Source: an uncultured Balneola sp. (GTDB lineage: Bacteria > Bacteroidota > Rhodothermia > Balneolales > Balneolaceae). From it: a stretch of 64,000 nucleotides of DNA. Both the position numbers and the translations under genes were made by a program. Location of the stretch: assembly GCA_902529365.1 (NCBI GenBank), contig CABZWK010000002.1, positions 62,001 to 126,000 on the forward strand. Reading direction: 5' to 3'. Below the pieces are notes generated by a model. That model was not told the origin of the DNA. It was given only the letters and a program-made list of their open reading frames with translations, and ran no database searches. Below are positions 38,809 through 47,755 of this stretch, piece by piece (the first letter of the stretch is position 1; every line of letters starts with the position of its first letter).

Positions 38809-40287
38809 TTAGTTGTCTCGAATATCTAAGGCTGTACTTAGCGCCTTGACCAGGGCGCCAGCTTTATTTACGGTCTCTTCAAATTCATTTTCTGCTATAC
38901 TGTCGGCGACAATTCCTGCGCCAGCTTGAATATACACCTTATTACCTGTTACTACCATTGTTCGAATGGCAATACAGGTATCCATATTACCCGAATAGTC
39001 AAAATAGCCGACAGCCCCTGCATAGATTCCCCGTTTTGTGGGTTCCATTTTATCGATTATTTGCATGGCTCTAATTTTGGGTGCCCCACTGACAGTGCCG
39101 GCAGGAAAGCATTGCATAAGGGCATCAACCGCTGATTTCCCCTCAGCTAATTGCCCAGAAACATCACTAACAATATGCATAACGTGGGAATAACGTTCAA
39201 TTACCTGATTTCTGTCCAACTGAACCGAACCTGGCTTACTTACTCTAGATACATCATTTCGTCCCAAGTCAACCAACATAATATGTTCAGAAATTTCTTT
39301 TGGGTCCTGTTTTAAATCAGCTTCTAACTGTAAATCTTCTTTTAAGGTTACCCCCCTTTTCCTTGTTCCCGCAATCGGTAATACTCGTACTCTCTGGTCT
39401 TGTACACTGACTAATACCTCGGGTGAACTACCCACTAAAGTAAATGAGTTAAAATCCAGATAGAACAAATAAGGTGACGGGTTAACCATACGTAAGGCAC
39501 GGTAAAGCATGAAAGTATCTCCTGACATCTCCGTTTCAAACCGCTGTGATAATACTACTTGAAAAATGTCACCTTCATAAATATGCTGTTTCGCTTTTTC
39601 AACCATACTAGAAAAATATGACTCTTCCATATTACTAGTAAGTTGATCGGGATCAATAAAAAAATCGGGTGCTTTGTTCACCCTTCTATTTACCTTAGCC
39701 TCCATTTGGTCCAAAGCAAATTGAGCCTGTTCATACCATTCATTTAGCAGGCTATCGTCTGTTGTAGCTTCCTCAAGACGGACAGTGTGAATGAGTATAA
39801 CTTGATGTTTAACGTGATCAAACGCATAAATTTCATCATAAAATCCCCATACAGCTTCGGGCAATCCTAAATCATCATAAGGGGTGTTCGGCAAATACTC
39901 AACTTGCCTAAAAGTATCGTAAGAGGAGAAGCCAACAGCCCCACCTGTTAACCTAGGTAATCCGGGTAAATGAGGTTCCGTGTATTTAGTGGTACAGGTT
40001 CTCAAGGCGTCAAAGTATGAATCGAATTCAGTTGCCGTTCCATCCTTACGCTGTAATTCTGTTCTTATCCCATCAAACCGTAGAAGCTCGTAGGGATTAC
40101 ACCCTAAAAAAGAATATCTAGCCAATTGATCACCCCCTTCAACAGATTCAAAAAGAAATGGATGATTGCTACCTTCTCGAATATTTAAAAAAAGAGATAC
40201 AGGAGTTAATGTATCGGCTAACAACTGTCGATATACTGGTATAGCCGTGTATGTTTTGGCTAAGTGCTTAAATGATTCAACATTCAT
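38809..40287 (-). CDS. trpE: Anthranilate synthase component I
   Basis: 492 residues. The N-terminal regulatory region contains FLFESVEGGDQLARYSFLG, the variant of the LLES segment involved in tryptophan feedback. The chorismate-binding domain has IAGTRKRG, DLGRNDVSRV, FPAGTVSGAPKIRAM and the final IQAGAGIVADS block. With TrpG it makes anthranilate from chorismate. It is the first gene of the operon. Its 5' region carries an intrinsic terminator 63 bases before the start codon. Confidence 0.97.
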   Translation of the reverse strand: MNVESFKHLAKTYTAIPVYRQLLADTLTPVSLFLNIREGSNHPFLFESVEGGDQLARYSFLGCNPYELLRFDGIRTELQRKDGTATEFDSYFDALRTCTTKYTEPHLPGLPRLTGGAVGFSSYDTFRQVEYLPNTPYDDLGLPEAVWGFYDEIYAFDHVKHQVILIHTVRLEEATTDDSLLNEWYEQAQFALDQMEAKVNRRVNKAPDFFIDPDQLTSNMEESYFSSMVEKAKQHIYEGDIFQVVLSQRFETEMSGDTFMLYRALRMVNPSPYLFYLDFNSFTLVGSSPEVLVSVQDQRVRVLPIAGTRKRGVTLKEDLQLEADLKQDPKEISEHIMLVDLGRNDVSRVSKPGSVQLDRNQVIERYSHVMHIVSDVSGQLAEGKSAVDALMQCFPAGTVSGAPKIRAMQIIDKMEPTKRGIYAGAVGYFDYSGNMDTCIAIRTMVVTGNKVYIQAGAGIVADSIAENEFEETVNKAGALVKALSTALDIRDN

Positions 40288-40533
40288 TTTACTAAGATAT
40301 GTAAAAGTGTTTGAGAATTAGGTGATTCCAAAACATTCAGTTTGATTAATAAAAAAAACCCACCTTTTATATAAAAAAGTGGGTGAACACTAGGGACAGT
40401 TTTACCTATAATGTTGACAAACTTTAGAGGTTTGGATTAAACAATAATAGACAAATATTATAAATAATATACTTTAGATGTTGTCTAATTGCAATGAGCG
40501 TTGACATATAAATCTGAGTAGCTTAGCTGTCAA
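40288..40533 (-). promoter_or_regulatory. trp leader region with candidate promoter
   Basis: This is most of the only gap over 300 bases in the window. A minus-strand TTGACA (plus 40528-40533) and TATATG (plus 40505-40510) are 17 bases apart, a plausible promoter giving a leader of about 210 bases. The leader contains the hairpin CAAAC/GTTTG (plus 40418-40434) before the terminator at 40350-40384. No TGG codon occurs in any frame between the promoter and the terminator, so a Trp-coding leader peptide is absent. No T-box core sequence was seen. The remaining 40534-40642 precedes the plus-strand lipoprotein and shows only a small inverted repeat at 40601-40613. Confidence 0.5.
40350..40384 (-). 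terminator. Intrinsic terminator (probable attenuator) upstream of trpE
   Basis: On the minus strand ACCCAC pairs with GTGGGT (plus-strand 40379-40384 and 40358-40363), with a further run of four A-U pairs inside the stem. A run of eight U (plus-strand A at 40351-40358) follows. No minus-strand gene lies upstream within reach; the next genes to the right are all on the plus strand. It therefore ends either the trp leader or a short independent RNA. Confidence 0.85.
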
Positions 40534-40642
40534 AAAATAGACGGCTCTTTGAGCAAATAAATAGAAAAACTTGCCTTATATTTTATATCTATAAAGAAGC
40601 GGCTTTCAAAGCCTTCTCCAAATTTTAGATACGACATGCTGG

Positions 40643-41452
40643 ATGTTTAGTAAAGTAATTTTATCTATACTTTTTCTTGCCATTTTAGGTAGCATCCATT
40701 GTGATAGCCTACCAGATACTCCTACTCAATCCTATGCATATGTAGATCTGAGCCATTTTCGAGTTGAACCAACGGATGTTAAATTTGATGTAGAAATGGA
40801 TGGGTTCAAGGATACTACCCTCCAATTCACCCTATATGCTCAACTCCATAATTCTGAACTGTTAGAGTATTTAGGCTACATTATACGAGAACCAAGGACA
40901 GGTGTGATTCTTCTACAAGAACAATTAACAACCCCTGTTTCCGATCCTTTACCTATTGAAATACAGGGAACATTTAACTGGGAAACAAGCACGACGAACT
41001 TTGAGCAATTGTTAGTTGAGTTATACGCTTTGGACCGGTATGGCTATGGTATACAACATCAAGCTACCCTAACCATAAAAGGTATTGCAAGTTCACCACC
41101 CCAAATAATTTGGGTTAACAACCCAGGCTCAGTTGAAATCCCAACCGGTTCTACCACCTTAACTATTTCATTCCAAGCTAAAGTAACAGATCCTGATGGG
41201 CAAGAAACCCTAGATCGTGTATTCATTGCATTTGAAAATGAAGATGGTAGCATCCTAGTACCCAATCCTAACATCCTAACCGATACAGGTACTGGATTGG
41301 ATGAAGTAGCGGGTGATTCGGTATTCACCATCACCTTCTCTGTAAACAGTTCTAACAGCCCTCAAAATAGAACGGTTTTATATTACGCAAGGGATAAAGC
41401 GGGACTTTTTAGTGATACATTAAAATCGAGTTTTAATATTATCAATCCTTAA
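40643..41452 (+). CDS. Putative lipoprotein with Ig-like C-terminal domain
   Basis: 269 residues. The signal peptide ends in GSIHC (Cys20), a lipobox. The rest is beta-rich, apparently two immunoglobulin-like domains. The second begins near PPQIIWVNNPGSVEIP and contains AKVTDPDGQETLDRVFIAF, a cadherin-like pattern with acidic turns that could bind Ca2+. No enzyme motif. It is one base ahead of the beta-propeller gene and looks like the first gene of a surface-protein operon. Function is not known. Confidence 0.7.
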   Translation: MFSKVILSILFLAILGSIHCDSLPDTPTQSYAYVDLSHFRVEPTDVKFDVEMDGFKDTTLQFTLYAQLHNSELLEYLGYIIREPRTGVILLQEQLTTPVSDPLPIEIQGTFNWETSTTNFEQLLVELYALDRYGYGIQHQATLTIKGIASSPPQIIWVNNPGSVEIPTGSTTLTISFQAKVTDPDGQETLDRVFIAFENEDGSILVPNPNILTDTGTGLDEVAGDSVFTITFSVNSSNSPQNRTVLYYARDKAGLFSDTLKSSFNIINP

Positions 41453-41453
41453 T

Positions 41454-43058
41454 ATGCCAAAATTCGCATATTTTTTGGTGTTAGTGGTGACATTATGTTG
41501 CCCAATAGCTACCCAAGCACAATGGCTTGGGCCTTTGAACGCTGATTTTGAGCAGTTTAGGCAAAATGGTATATCAACCGTTGAAACCAGTAATGGCTTT
41601 GTTTGGATCTCCCCTCTGTTAAACGTTGCTTCAATTGAACAACCCTATCACACTTGGGCCATCCCTGAGGGTGTGGATAGTTTAACTAATGGTAAAGGTC
41701 GAGTGTTCTCCATAGCAACCCAAGGGGACACTATTGTTGCTGGTCTAGGGTTTAGCTCATCTACCCCTGCAGGTACAGTGCCCGCAGGTTATGGATACTA
41801 TATTAGTATAGATAACGGGCAAAATTGGGATTTTTCACCCTTCCCATTAGACCGCTACATAGATGAGGATACCACCTTTGTCTACGGGGGAATACAGTAT
41901 AACAGAGCCCGAATTATTGTTCCCGAGCAATCACCCCCTTATAGTGTAGCAGTTAAAGACGGTGTTCTCTTTTCTGCTAACTGGGCGTCTGGTTTACTTC
42001 GAAGTACTGATCTAGGAAACAGCTGGGAACGTATTAGCCTCCCACCTTTTGGAAATTCTACCATGCGACCAGACGGGACCCGATACATCTGGCGAAATTG
42101 CGTTAGTGGCTCAGCTAATGCCTGTTCCCAATTTGAAGAATTATATACGGCCGTCAGTGACGATAACCTGAAGGGATTCGCAGTACACATCGATCGCAAC
42201 AACCGCGTTTGGTACGGTAGTGCGGGGGGAATAAATGTCTCTGATAATGCACTCTTCGCCCCTATTGACTCGATACGATGGGATAACGTGGGCTTTAGCT
42301 ATGATCCTAATGGTCTTTTAGCCCGTTGGGTTATTGAAGTTGCAGAGGATCATGATCGTGATCGTATTTGGATGACAAATTGGATCGCGGAAAACAGTTC
42401 TTCCAAATTACAGGGCTTAGATCGATACGGGATTGTGTTTACCGAAGATGGTGGCTCCAGTTTTGAACAACGACTCATCGGTCAAAAGATTCTCTCTATT
42501 GGCTTTTTCAAAGGTGATGTATGGGCTGCAGGTGAGAATGGTTTATTCCGTTCTAAAGATCAGGGTACTACTTGGGAGATGATATCGGTGCCCATTACAG
42601 CAACTAACCGTTTAAACCCCAACACCTCGTATCAGAGTATTAGTAGCACATCTGATTATTTGTTTATTGGCACCTCAGATGGATTGTTGTGGACCAATGA
42701 CCCTGATAAAGGCTGGAATATCGAACGAGTAAATTTCCCGCTAAGAGGAGGTAATCAATACAGTCCGGAGGCCGCATCGGTCGCAACCTATGCGTACCCA
42801 AATCCCTTTTCACCAAATCTACATGGCGAGCTTAGAATACGTTTCGAGAGCACATCAATCAGCACAGCAACCTTGCGAATAGTAGATTTTGGTATGAATT
42901 TAGTGCATGAACAGCAGCAACAGGTTCCGCCTGGGGAGTTCGAAATAATTTGGACGGGCTATAACGATATGGGTTCTAAAGTGAGTAATGGGGTTTACTT
43001 TTATGAAATCACCCAAGGCTCGACTAAGATTAACGGAAAAATCTTGGTCATCGATTAA
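41454..43058 (+). CDS. Secreted BNR/Asp-box beta-propeller protein with FlgD-like C-terminal domain
   Basis: 534 residues with a signal peptide ending near TQAQ (residue 23). Asp-box repeats typical of sialidase/Vps10-like propellers are at 118-125, 184-191, 330-337, 367-374 and a degenerate one at 414-421. No sialidase catalytic residues are evident, so a binding role is more likely. The last 90 residues (YPNPFSPN to KILVID) form a FlgD-like Ig domain of the kind found on type IX secretion cargo. The following PorV-like gene overlaps its stop by one base, linking cargo and secretion-type barrel. Confidence 0.75.
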   Translation: MPKFAYFLVLVVTLCCPIATQAQWLGPLNADFEQFRQNGISTVETSNGFVWISPLLNVASIEQPYHTWAIPEGVDSLTNGKGRVFSIATQGDTIVAGLGFSSSTPAGTVPAGYGYYISIDNGQNWDFSPFPLDRYIDEDTTFVYGGIQYNRARIIVPEQSPPYSVAVKDGVLFSANWASGLLRSTDLGNSWERISLPPFGNSTMRPDGTRYIWRNCVSGSANACSQFEELYTAVSDDNLKGFAVHIDRNNRVWYGSAGGINVSDNALFAPIDSIRWDNVGFSYDPNGLLARWVIEVAEDHDRDRIWMTNWIAENSSSKLQGLDRYGIVFTEDGGSSFEQRLIGQKILSIGFFKGDVWAAGENGLFRSKDQGTTWEMISVPITATNRLNPNTSYQSISSTSDYLFIGTSDGLLWTNDPDKGWNIERVNFPLRGGNQYSPEAASVATYAYPNPFSPNLHGELRIRFESTSISTATLRIVDFGMNLVHEQQQQVPPGEFEIIWTGYNDMGSKVSNGVYFYEITQGSTKINGKILVID

Positions 43059-44131
43059 TGAAGAACGTACGCCCAATCTTTGTAGCTCTCACCACCTTGC
43101 TGATATTGATCACAATACAGTCCACTACTGCTCATGCCCAGTTTGGTGGATATACCGGGTCCAGCCTTCAGCTAGGCTTTGATGCGCAAAGTGTCGCGCT
43201 TGGTGATGCAGTTAGTGCCGGATTCAGTAAACATAATCCGATGGATAGTACCTATTTAGAGGTTCAACCCTACTATAATCCTGCTTTAGCTGCTAGTAAC
43301 ACCTCCAATACCCATTTTAGCTTGAGTGTATTTCAGTTGGGTTTGGACAGGCACTATCAGAGTCTTGGTGCTCGATTAGCTCTTCCTCCCAAAGCAGGTT
43401 TGTTTATAGGATTAATTAGAGCGGGTGTCCGTGACATAGACACTCGTAGCTTAAGTGGTTATCCTTTAGGAATGGTTTCTACCTCAGATGTACAACTTCA
43501 ATCAGCCTTTGGCATACGATTAAGTGAGAGGGTTCACGCGGGTATAGGATTTAAAATAAACCGGGCCGATTATCATGCCGAAATGAAAGCCTCTACTAGT
43601 GTGGGTGTGGATATAGGTATGCTGCTCAAGCTAAGCCAACATACCCATTGGGCCTTCGTTGTACAAGATTTATTAGCGGAACATACCTGGAATTCTGGAG
43701 ATCTATACAATCAACCTCAATCGAGAAATCGAGTCGAAGCGATGCCTTTAAGGCTAAAAACGAGTGTCAGTACGTATGTAATGGATACCAATTTGTTTGC
43801 AGAATATGAGATAAAACGATTTAGTTCGGAGGTTACTACACGAGAATTATTCCTGTCAGATGGTGCATCTGTACAATATGTAGAAACACTTGAAACACGT
43901 TTTACTAGTGCCAGTTTTCTCCGTGTAGCAGCTTCCCGTTCACTCCACCCTTTTTTCCGCTTACATATGGGTTGGAACCGCTACTTAGGTGATGTATCTT
44001 CAAATGAATGGCGTAGCGGATTTAGTCTCTCTATGCCCTATCAACCTGCATTAAAGGTAGATTATGGATTTTCAACCAGTAGTGATCACTTAAAATCTAC
44101 GCATATTTTTACCCTACGATATATTTTATGA
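43058..44131 (+). CDS. PorV/PorQ-family outer-membrane beta-barrel
   Basis: 357 residues with a signal peptide ending near AHAQ. The N-terminal pattern (LQLGFDAQSVALGDAVSAG, then YYNPALAA) is that of PorV/PorQ (UPF0164) barrels related to FadL. PorV binds cargo C-terminal domains in type IX secretion and passes them to the surface attachment complex. The ATG overlaps the propeller gene stop by one base. Specific assignment as the canonical PorV is not possible, since FCB genomes often hold several paralogues. Confidence 0.75.
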   Translation: MKNVRPIFVALTTLLILITIQSTTAHAQFGGYTGSSLQLGFDAQSVALGDAVSAGFSKHNPMDSTYLEVQPYYNPALAASNTSNTHFSLSVFQLGLDRHYQSLGARLALPPKAGLFIGLIRAGVRDIDTRSLSGYPLGMVSTSDVQLQSAFGIRLSERVHAGIGFKINRADYHAEMKASTSVGVDIGMLLKLSQHTHWAFVVQDLLAEHTWNSGDLYNQPQSRNRVEAMPLRLKTSVSTYVMDTNLFAEYEIKRFSSEVTTRELFLSDGASVQYVETLETRFTSASFLRVAASRSLHPFFRLHMGWNRYLGDVSSNEWRSGFSLSMPYQPALKVDYGFSTSSDHLKSTHIFTLRYIL

Positions 44132-44141
44132 TATTCTGTCT

Positions 44142-45146
44142 ATGACAACTAATACCTATTTTCAAAAAAACTGTTCTTCTTATCTACGGCATTCTCGTAC
44201 ACGTTTTTTCATATATAGTTTGTTATTTCTCTGGACAAGCCCGGCCACCATACATGCCCAGCGTTCGGGCGTGGCTTTGCTGGACGTTGCCCCTAATCCA
44301 TTTGCTCTTTCCCTCTCAGAAGCAGGCAGTGCTTGGGGGCAAGGCGGAAGCAACTCCTTTGGTAATCCCTCTTTGTTGGTTAGCTCGGAGCGATCTTCCA
44401 TTGAAATCGGATATACGAATTGGATTGCCGATACAAAAAATATCTTTGGCTCCTTTCATAAAAAACTAGACAATCGTGCATTTGTCATAAGTTTTTACAG
44501 TTCAGGACTTCAGGATTTAGAGCAAAGAGACGAGCCCGGGCCAACCAATGGATTATTTTCAGTGCAGTATCTAAGCATTTCTGCGGCCTACGCTCAATCA
44601 TTTAAATGGTTTAATGCAGGCGCGAGTGTGCATTATATTAGCGAAGAAATCTATCCCTATCGTTCAAATGGATATGCCTTTAATATTGGCTTATCTCGTT
44701 CCTTTGCTAAAGATCGGATTCAATTAGGCAGTGCGTTACGAAGTTTAGGAGAAATGCAATCACTAGATGTAGAAGCAACACCACTACCAAAGGCTTGGAT
44801 TAGCGGACTATCTGTAGGTTTATTAGAGTGGAGCGGTAGTAAAAACCCTGAATTACCAGTATTTATGCGAGTGCATGCGGATTATATCTACCCTCTCAAT
44901 GATAATTCTGGTTCAGCTCAAGGTGAATTTTTTAATCCCAATCCATATACCAAGGTGGGATTAGAGCTATTAATAGCAAAAACCTTACAACTTACCAGCG
45001 GAGTTAGAACAGGTAATACAGCACGTCCCTATTCATTTGGTGTGGGTTATGTACTTCCAGATATCCGATTTAATTACGCGATTATCCCTTTTGATACTGG
45101 TTTTGGGACTGTGCACTCGGTTGGTTTACAGTACCTATTTAAGTAG
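44142..45146 (+). CDS. Second PorV/PorQ-family outer-membrane protein (PorQ-like)
   Basis: 334 residues, starting 10 bases after the previous gene, with a signal peptide ending near IHAQ after a basic n-region of about 20 residues. LLDVAPNPFALSLSEAGSAW and the later FGNPSLL resemble PorQ/PorV N-termini. The remainder has the alternating strands of a barrel and ends VGLQYLFK with a terminal hydrophobic strand. Two neighbouring paralogues suggest distinct partners, possibly the propeller protein and the lipoprotein (inference). Confidence 0.72.
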   Translation: MTTNTYFQKNCSSYLRHSRTRFFIYSLLFLWTSPATIHAQRSGVALLDVAPNPFALSLSEAGSAWGQGGSNSFGNPSLLVSSERSSIEIGYTNWIADTKNIFGSFHKKLDNRAFVISFYSSGLQDLEQRDEPGPTNGLFSVQYLSISAAYAQSFKWFNAGASVHYISEEIYPYRSNGYAFNIGLSRSFAKDRIQLGSALRSLGEMQSLDVEATPLPKAWISGLSVGLLEWSGSKNPELPVFMRVHADYIYPLNDNSGSAQGEFFNPNPYTKVGLELLIAKTLQLTSGVRTGNTARPYSFGVGYVLPDIRFNYAIIPFDTGFGTVHSVGLQYLFK

Positions 45147-45177
45147 AAGTTTGTCGGTATCATGAACGATCTACCTT

Positions 45178-46260
45178 ATGAATCTTAGAACTTCCTATAC
45201 TCACTTTGAAAACATCACCGAATGTTATGAGGATATGTTGCCCCGTGGTTCTTTGGTGCTTGTTTTCCCACCCATTCGAGAAAAGTTTCCAAAGACGGAT
45301 TATCTCTACCTCTTGTACTCAGATTTGTTGGAACAAAGTCCGGCTCCTTATTCCTTAAAAAGCATTAATGCATTAAAGCATCTTTTACTGCCCTTTCTTG
45401 CTCTTAGGCACCGCGGAAAAGTCGGTTTGCATTATCATTGGCTGGAGTTCCAAGATCTAAAATCACTCTTAGCTTTTCCTTATAAGCTACTGTGGTTTAG
45501 TCTGTTCAGTGCTTTAGGTACACCTATCATTTGGACGGTTCATAATTTAGAGCCTCATGATCGAAAATGGCTTGGGCCTCACCGGTGGCTTCATCGTAGT
45601 ATGGCTAAGCAAGCTCAGAGGCTGCACATACATTCAGAAGCATTATTGGAGAGAACGTCTAACTATTTAGATATTCCATTGGATAGTAATAAGTGGTGTG
45701 TCGTACCTCATCCTAGCTTTCCAGCTGACATTAAAGAGCGATCTATTGCCATTGATGAACTGAACAGGCGTTATTCCTGTACGATACCCGAGGATGCCAC
45801 TATCCTTTTATTGTTTGGTAATATAAGTGCCTATAAAGGTATATTGGAGTTTGTTGAGTTGTTTATCGAAGCTATTGAAGCAGGAATTTCGAGAGACACA
45901 ATACATGTTATCATAGCCGGACCAGTGAAAAAGGGTCAGGAGACGTACCATCAGCACATAACAACCGCGATTACACAGCTTCCACAATATTTTAGCCATC
46001 TCCCCTATTTTTTTCCTGAAGAAGAATATCCGTTTTTACTTTCTGCATCGGATTATTGCCTCTTTAATTATCAAAACATCCACAGTTCGGGTGGTTTAAT
46101 GATGGCCTTATCATACAGCAGAAAGGTGATTGCACCCGATATTGGGATATTTTCAAGCTATCGTAATGATTCAAGGGTTCAACTTTTTACGGGAAAAGAT
46201 GAACTATGTCAGATCATTGACCGATTACATTCCTCAAATCATAGTACTAGGCATGAGTAG
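45178..46260 (+). CDS. Glycosyltransferase (GT-B fold)
   Basis: 360 residues without a signal peptide. The N-terminal Rossmann half has LHYHWLEF and TPIIWTVHNLEPHDR, a pattern of membrane-associated sugar transferases that build exopolysaccharide. The C-terminal half contains LLLFGNISAYKG (donor-site loop) and HSSGGLMMALSY. It would add one sugar to a lipid-linked glycan on the cytoplasmic face. The flippase gene starts inside its stop codon region. Donor and acceptor sugars unknown. Confidence 0.82.
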   Translation: MNLRTSYTHFENITECYEDMLPRGSLVLVFPPIREKFPKTDYLYLLYSDLLEQSPAPYSLKSINALKHLLLPFLALRHRGKVGLHYHWLEFQDLKSLLAFPYKLLWFSLFSALGTPIIWTVHNLEPHDRKWLGPHRWLHRSMAKQAQRLHIHSEALLERTSNYLDIPLDSNKWCVVPHPSFPADIKERSIAIDELNRRYSCTIPEDATILLLFGNISAYKGILEFVELFIEAIEAGISRDTIHVIIAGPVKKGQETYHQHITTAITQLPQYFSHLPYFFPEEEYPFLLSASDYCLFNYQNIHSSGGLMMALSYSRKVIAPDIGIFSSYRNDSRVQLFTGKDELCQIIDRLHSSNHSTRHE

Positions 46261-47746
46261 CATCACCCAGAAAGTAGCGAGTTTAGCCATTGGAGACATG
46301 GTAGCTAGAGGCTTAGGCTTTGTAAGTAGCATGGTCCTTGCACGGGTCTTAGGGCCCGAAAGCTATGGGATATGGACTACTGCCTTAGCTATTTTTAGTT
46401 ATATGCTATGGTTTTCGGATGTAGGAATTATGCAATTAGGAACCAGAGAAATGGCAAAAAAAGCCGATGAACAAGTTTTTAGTGCTGCTGAGCTGTTTTT
46501 TGGTAAGTGTCTATGGGCCCTTATTGCATTGATTATTTTGTTTATAATCTCACCATTTTTACCCTATTCCGAGGAAATAAATGCACTGATTTGGCTCTTA
46601 CTATTTAGTTTGATACCCTATGCTTTGCATACGGAGTGGTTATTTTCAGGAAAGCAGGATTTTTTTAGTTTACAAGCGGTTAAAGCACTTCAGGCTACGG
46701 TATTTTTTGGCTTTATCGTGTATGGTATTCAACAAGCAGATGACCTAGAGAAGCTACCGGTCTACTATGGTATATCGGTGGGGATTGTATCCCTATTACT
46801 ATGGGTAATTAGCCTGCATAAAAGGCATTTGGTCTTTTCAAACCACACAGTAACAAAAAACTCGATTACTAGCTTAGTTTCTCTTATTAAAGAATCTCTT
46901 CAGCTTGGGCTTGGATGGGTAAGTAGCCAAGTCATTCTACTATTTCCTCCACTTATATTTGCATTGGTTTATAGTGAATCATTTGTGGGCTGGTATGGGG
47001 CCGCATTACGCATAATTATGCTCTATATGGTGCTGGATCGTATTTTCGTGCAACTCTTGCTTCCGAACCTATCCAAAGGTTGGAATAATAACACGGCAAC
47101 AATGAGTATTAGGATTCAGCAAGCCTATGTATACCACACCTTGCTTGGGTTATTTGGTAGCTTCGGGATACTATTTTTTGCGCCCTTTGTTATACCACTG
47201 GTTTATGGGGATTTGTACACTGAAAGTATCCCCATGCTCCAAATACTCTCACCTCTATTGTTTTTAACCTTTCAAAACAGTGTATTTGCGACCTCCTTAA
47301 TCGCTACGCAGCAGAGTACATACTATTTAAAAGCGAATCTATTGGGGGGAGTTATTTGTGCTATATTTATTGGAATAGGGACTTATTTTCTAATAGATTA
47401 TCCAAATTATGCTCTCTTTTTTATTGTACTTAGTGAAGGGATAATGATGTATTTAGCCTACTATTTTTTCAACAAATATGGCCTGCTTAAAACAACCTTC
47501 CCCTTCTATCCTATGTACGTATCATTAGCCGTTGGCTTACTAAGTTATTTATGGTTCATGGGGAATCCAGTGTTTATGGGTACCTTTACCTTTCTACCCA
47601 ACATCCATCTAGCAGGATTATCTAACTGGTTGATGTTTAGCCTTATACTTTTAATGGCCTTCATCCCACTCTTAGTGACCAAGACCATTAGAAGATCGGA
47701 TTGGAGAACCATTCGAGAGCTAATGAAACACAGGCCACAGCCATAA
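46253..47746 (+). CDS. Wzx-like oligosaccharide flippase
   Basis: 497 residues from the ATG at 46253, overlapping the glycosyltransferase stop by eight bases (ATGAGTAG). A longer frame starting at 46130 lies within that gene. About 14 transmembrane segments are present, and the N-terminus (VASLAIGDMVARGLGFVSSMVLARVLGPESYG) is typical of polysaccharide flippases of the MOP superfamily. It would move a lipid-linked glycan across the inner membrane. No Wzy polymerase or chain-length regulator is beside it, so the product may be a short glycan. Confidence 0.88.
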   Translation: MSSITQKVASLAIGDMVARGLGFVSSMVLARVLGPESYGIWTTALAIFSYMLWFSDVGIMQLGTREMAKKADEQVFSAAELFFGKCLWALIALIILFIISPFLPYSEEINALIWLLLFSLIPYALHTEWLFSGKQDFFSLQAVKALQATVFFGFIVYGIQQADDLEKLPVYYGISVGIVSLLLWVISLHKRHLVFSNHTVTKNSITSLVSLIKESLQLGLGWVSSQVILLFPPLIFALVYSESFVGWYGAALRIIMLYMVLDRIFVQLLLPNLSKGWNNNTATMSIRIQQAYVYHTLLGLFGSFGILFFAPFVIPLVYGDLYTESIPMLQILSPLLFLTFQNSVFATSLIATQQSTYYLKANLLGGVICAIFIGIGTYFLIDYPNYALFFIVLSEGIMMYLAYYFFNKYGLLKTTFPFYPMYVSLAVGLLSYLWFMGNPVFMGTFTFLPNIHLAGLSNWLMFSLILLMAFIPLLVTKTIRRSDWRTIRELMKHRPQP

Positions 47747-47755
47747 GGTAAGCTC

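Noticed and set aside
40424-40507. 27-codon minus-strand open frame in the trp leader, a possible leader peptide
   Set aside because: It contains no Trp codon, and its ATG lies within the proposed -10 element, so it would not be on the transcript.
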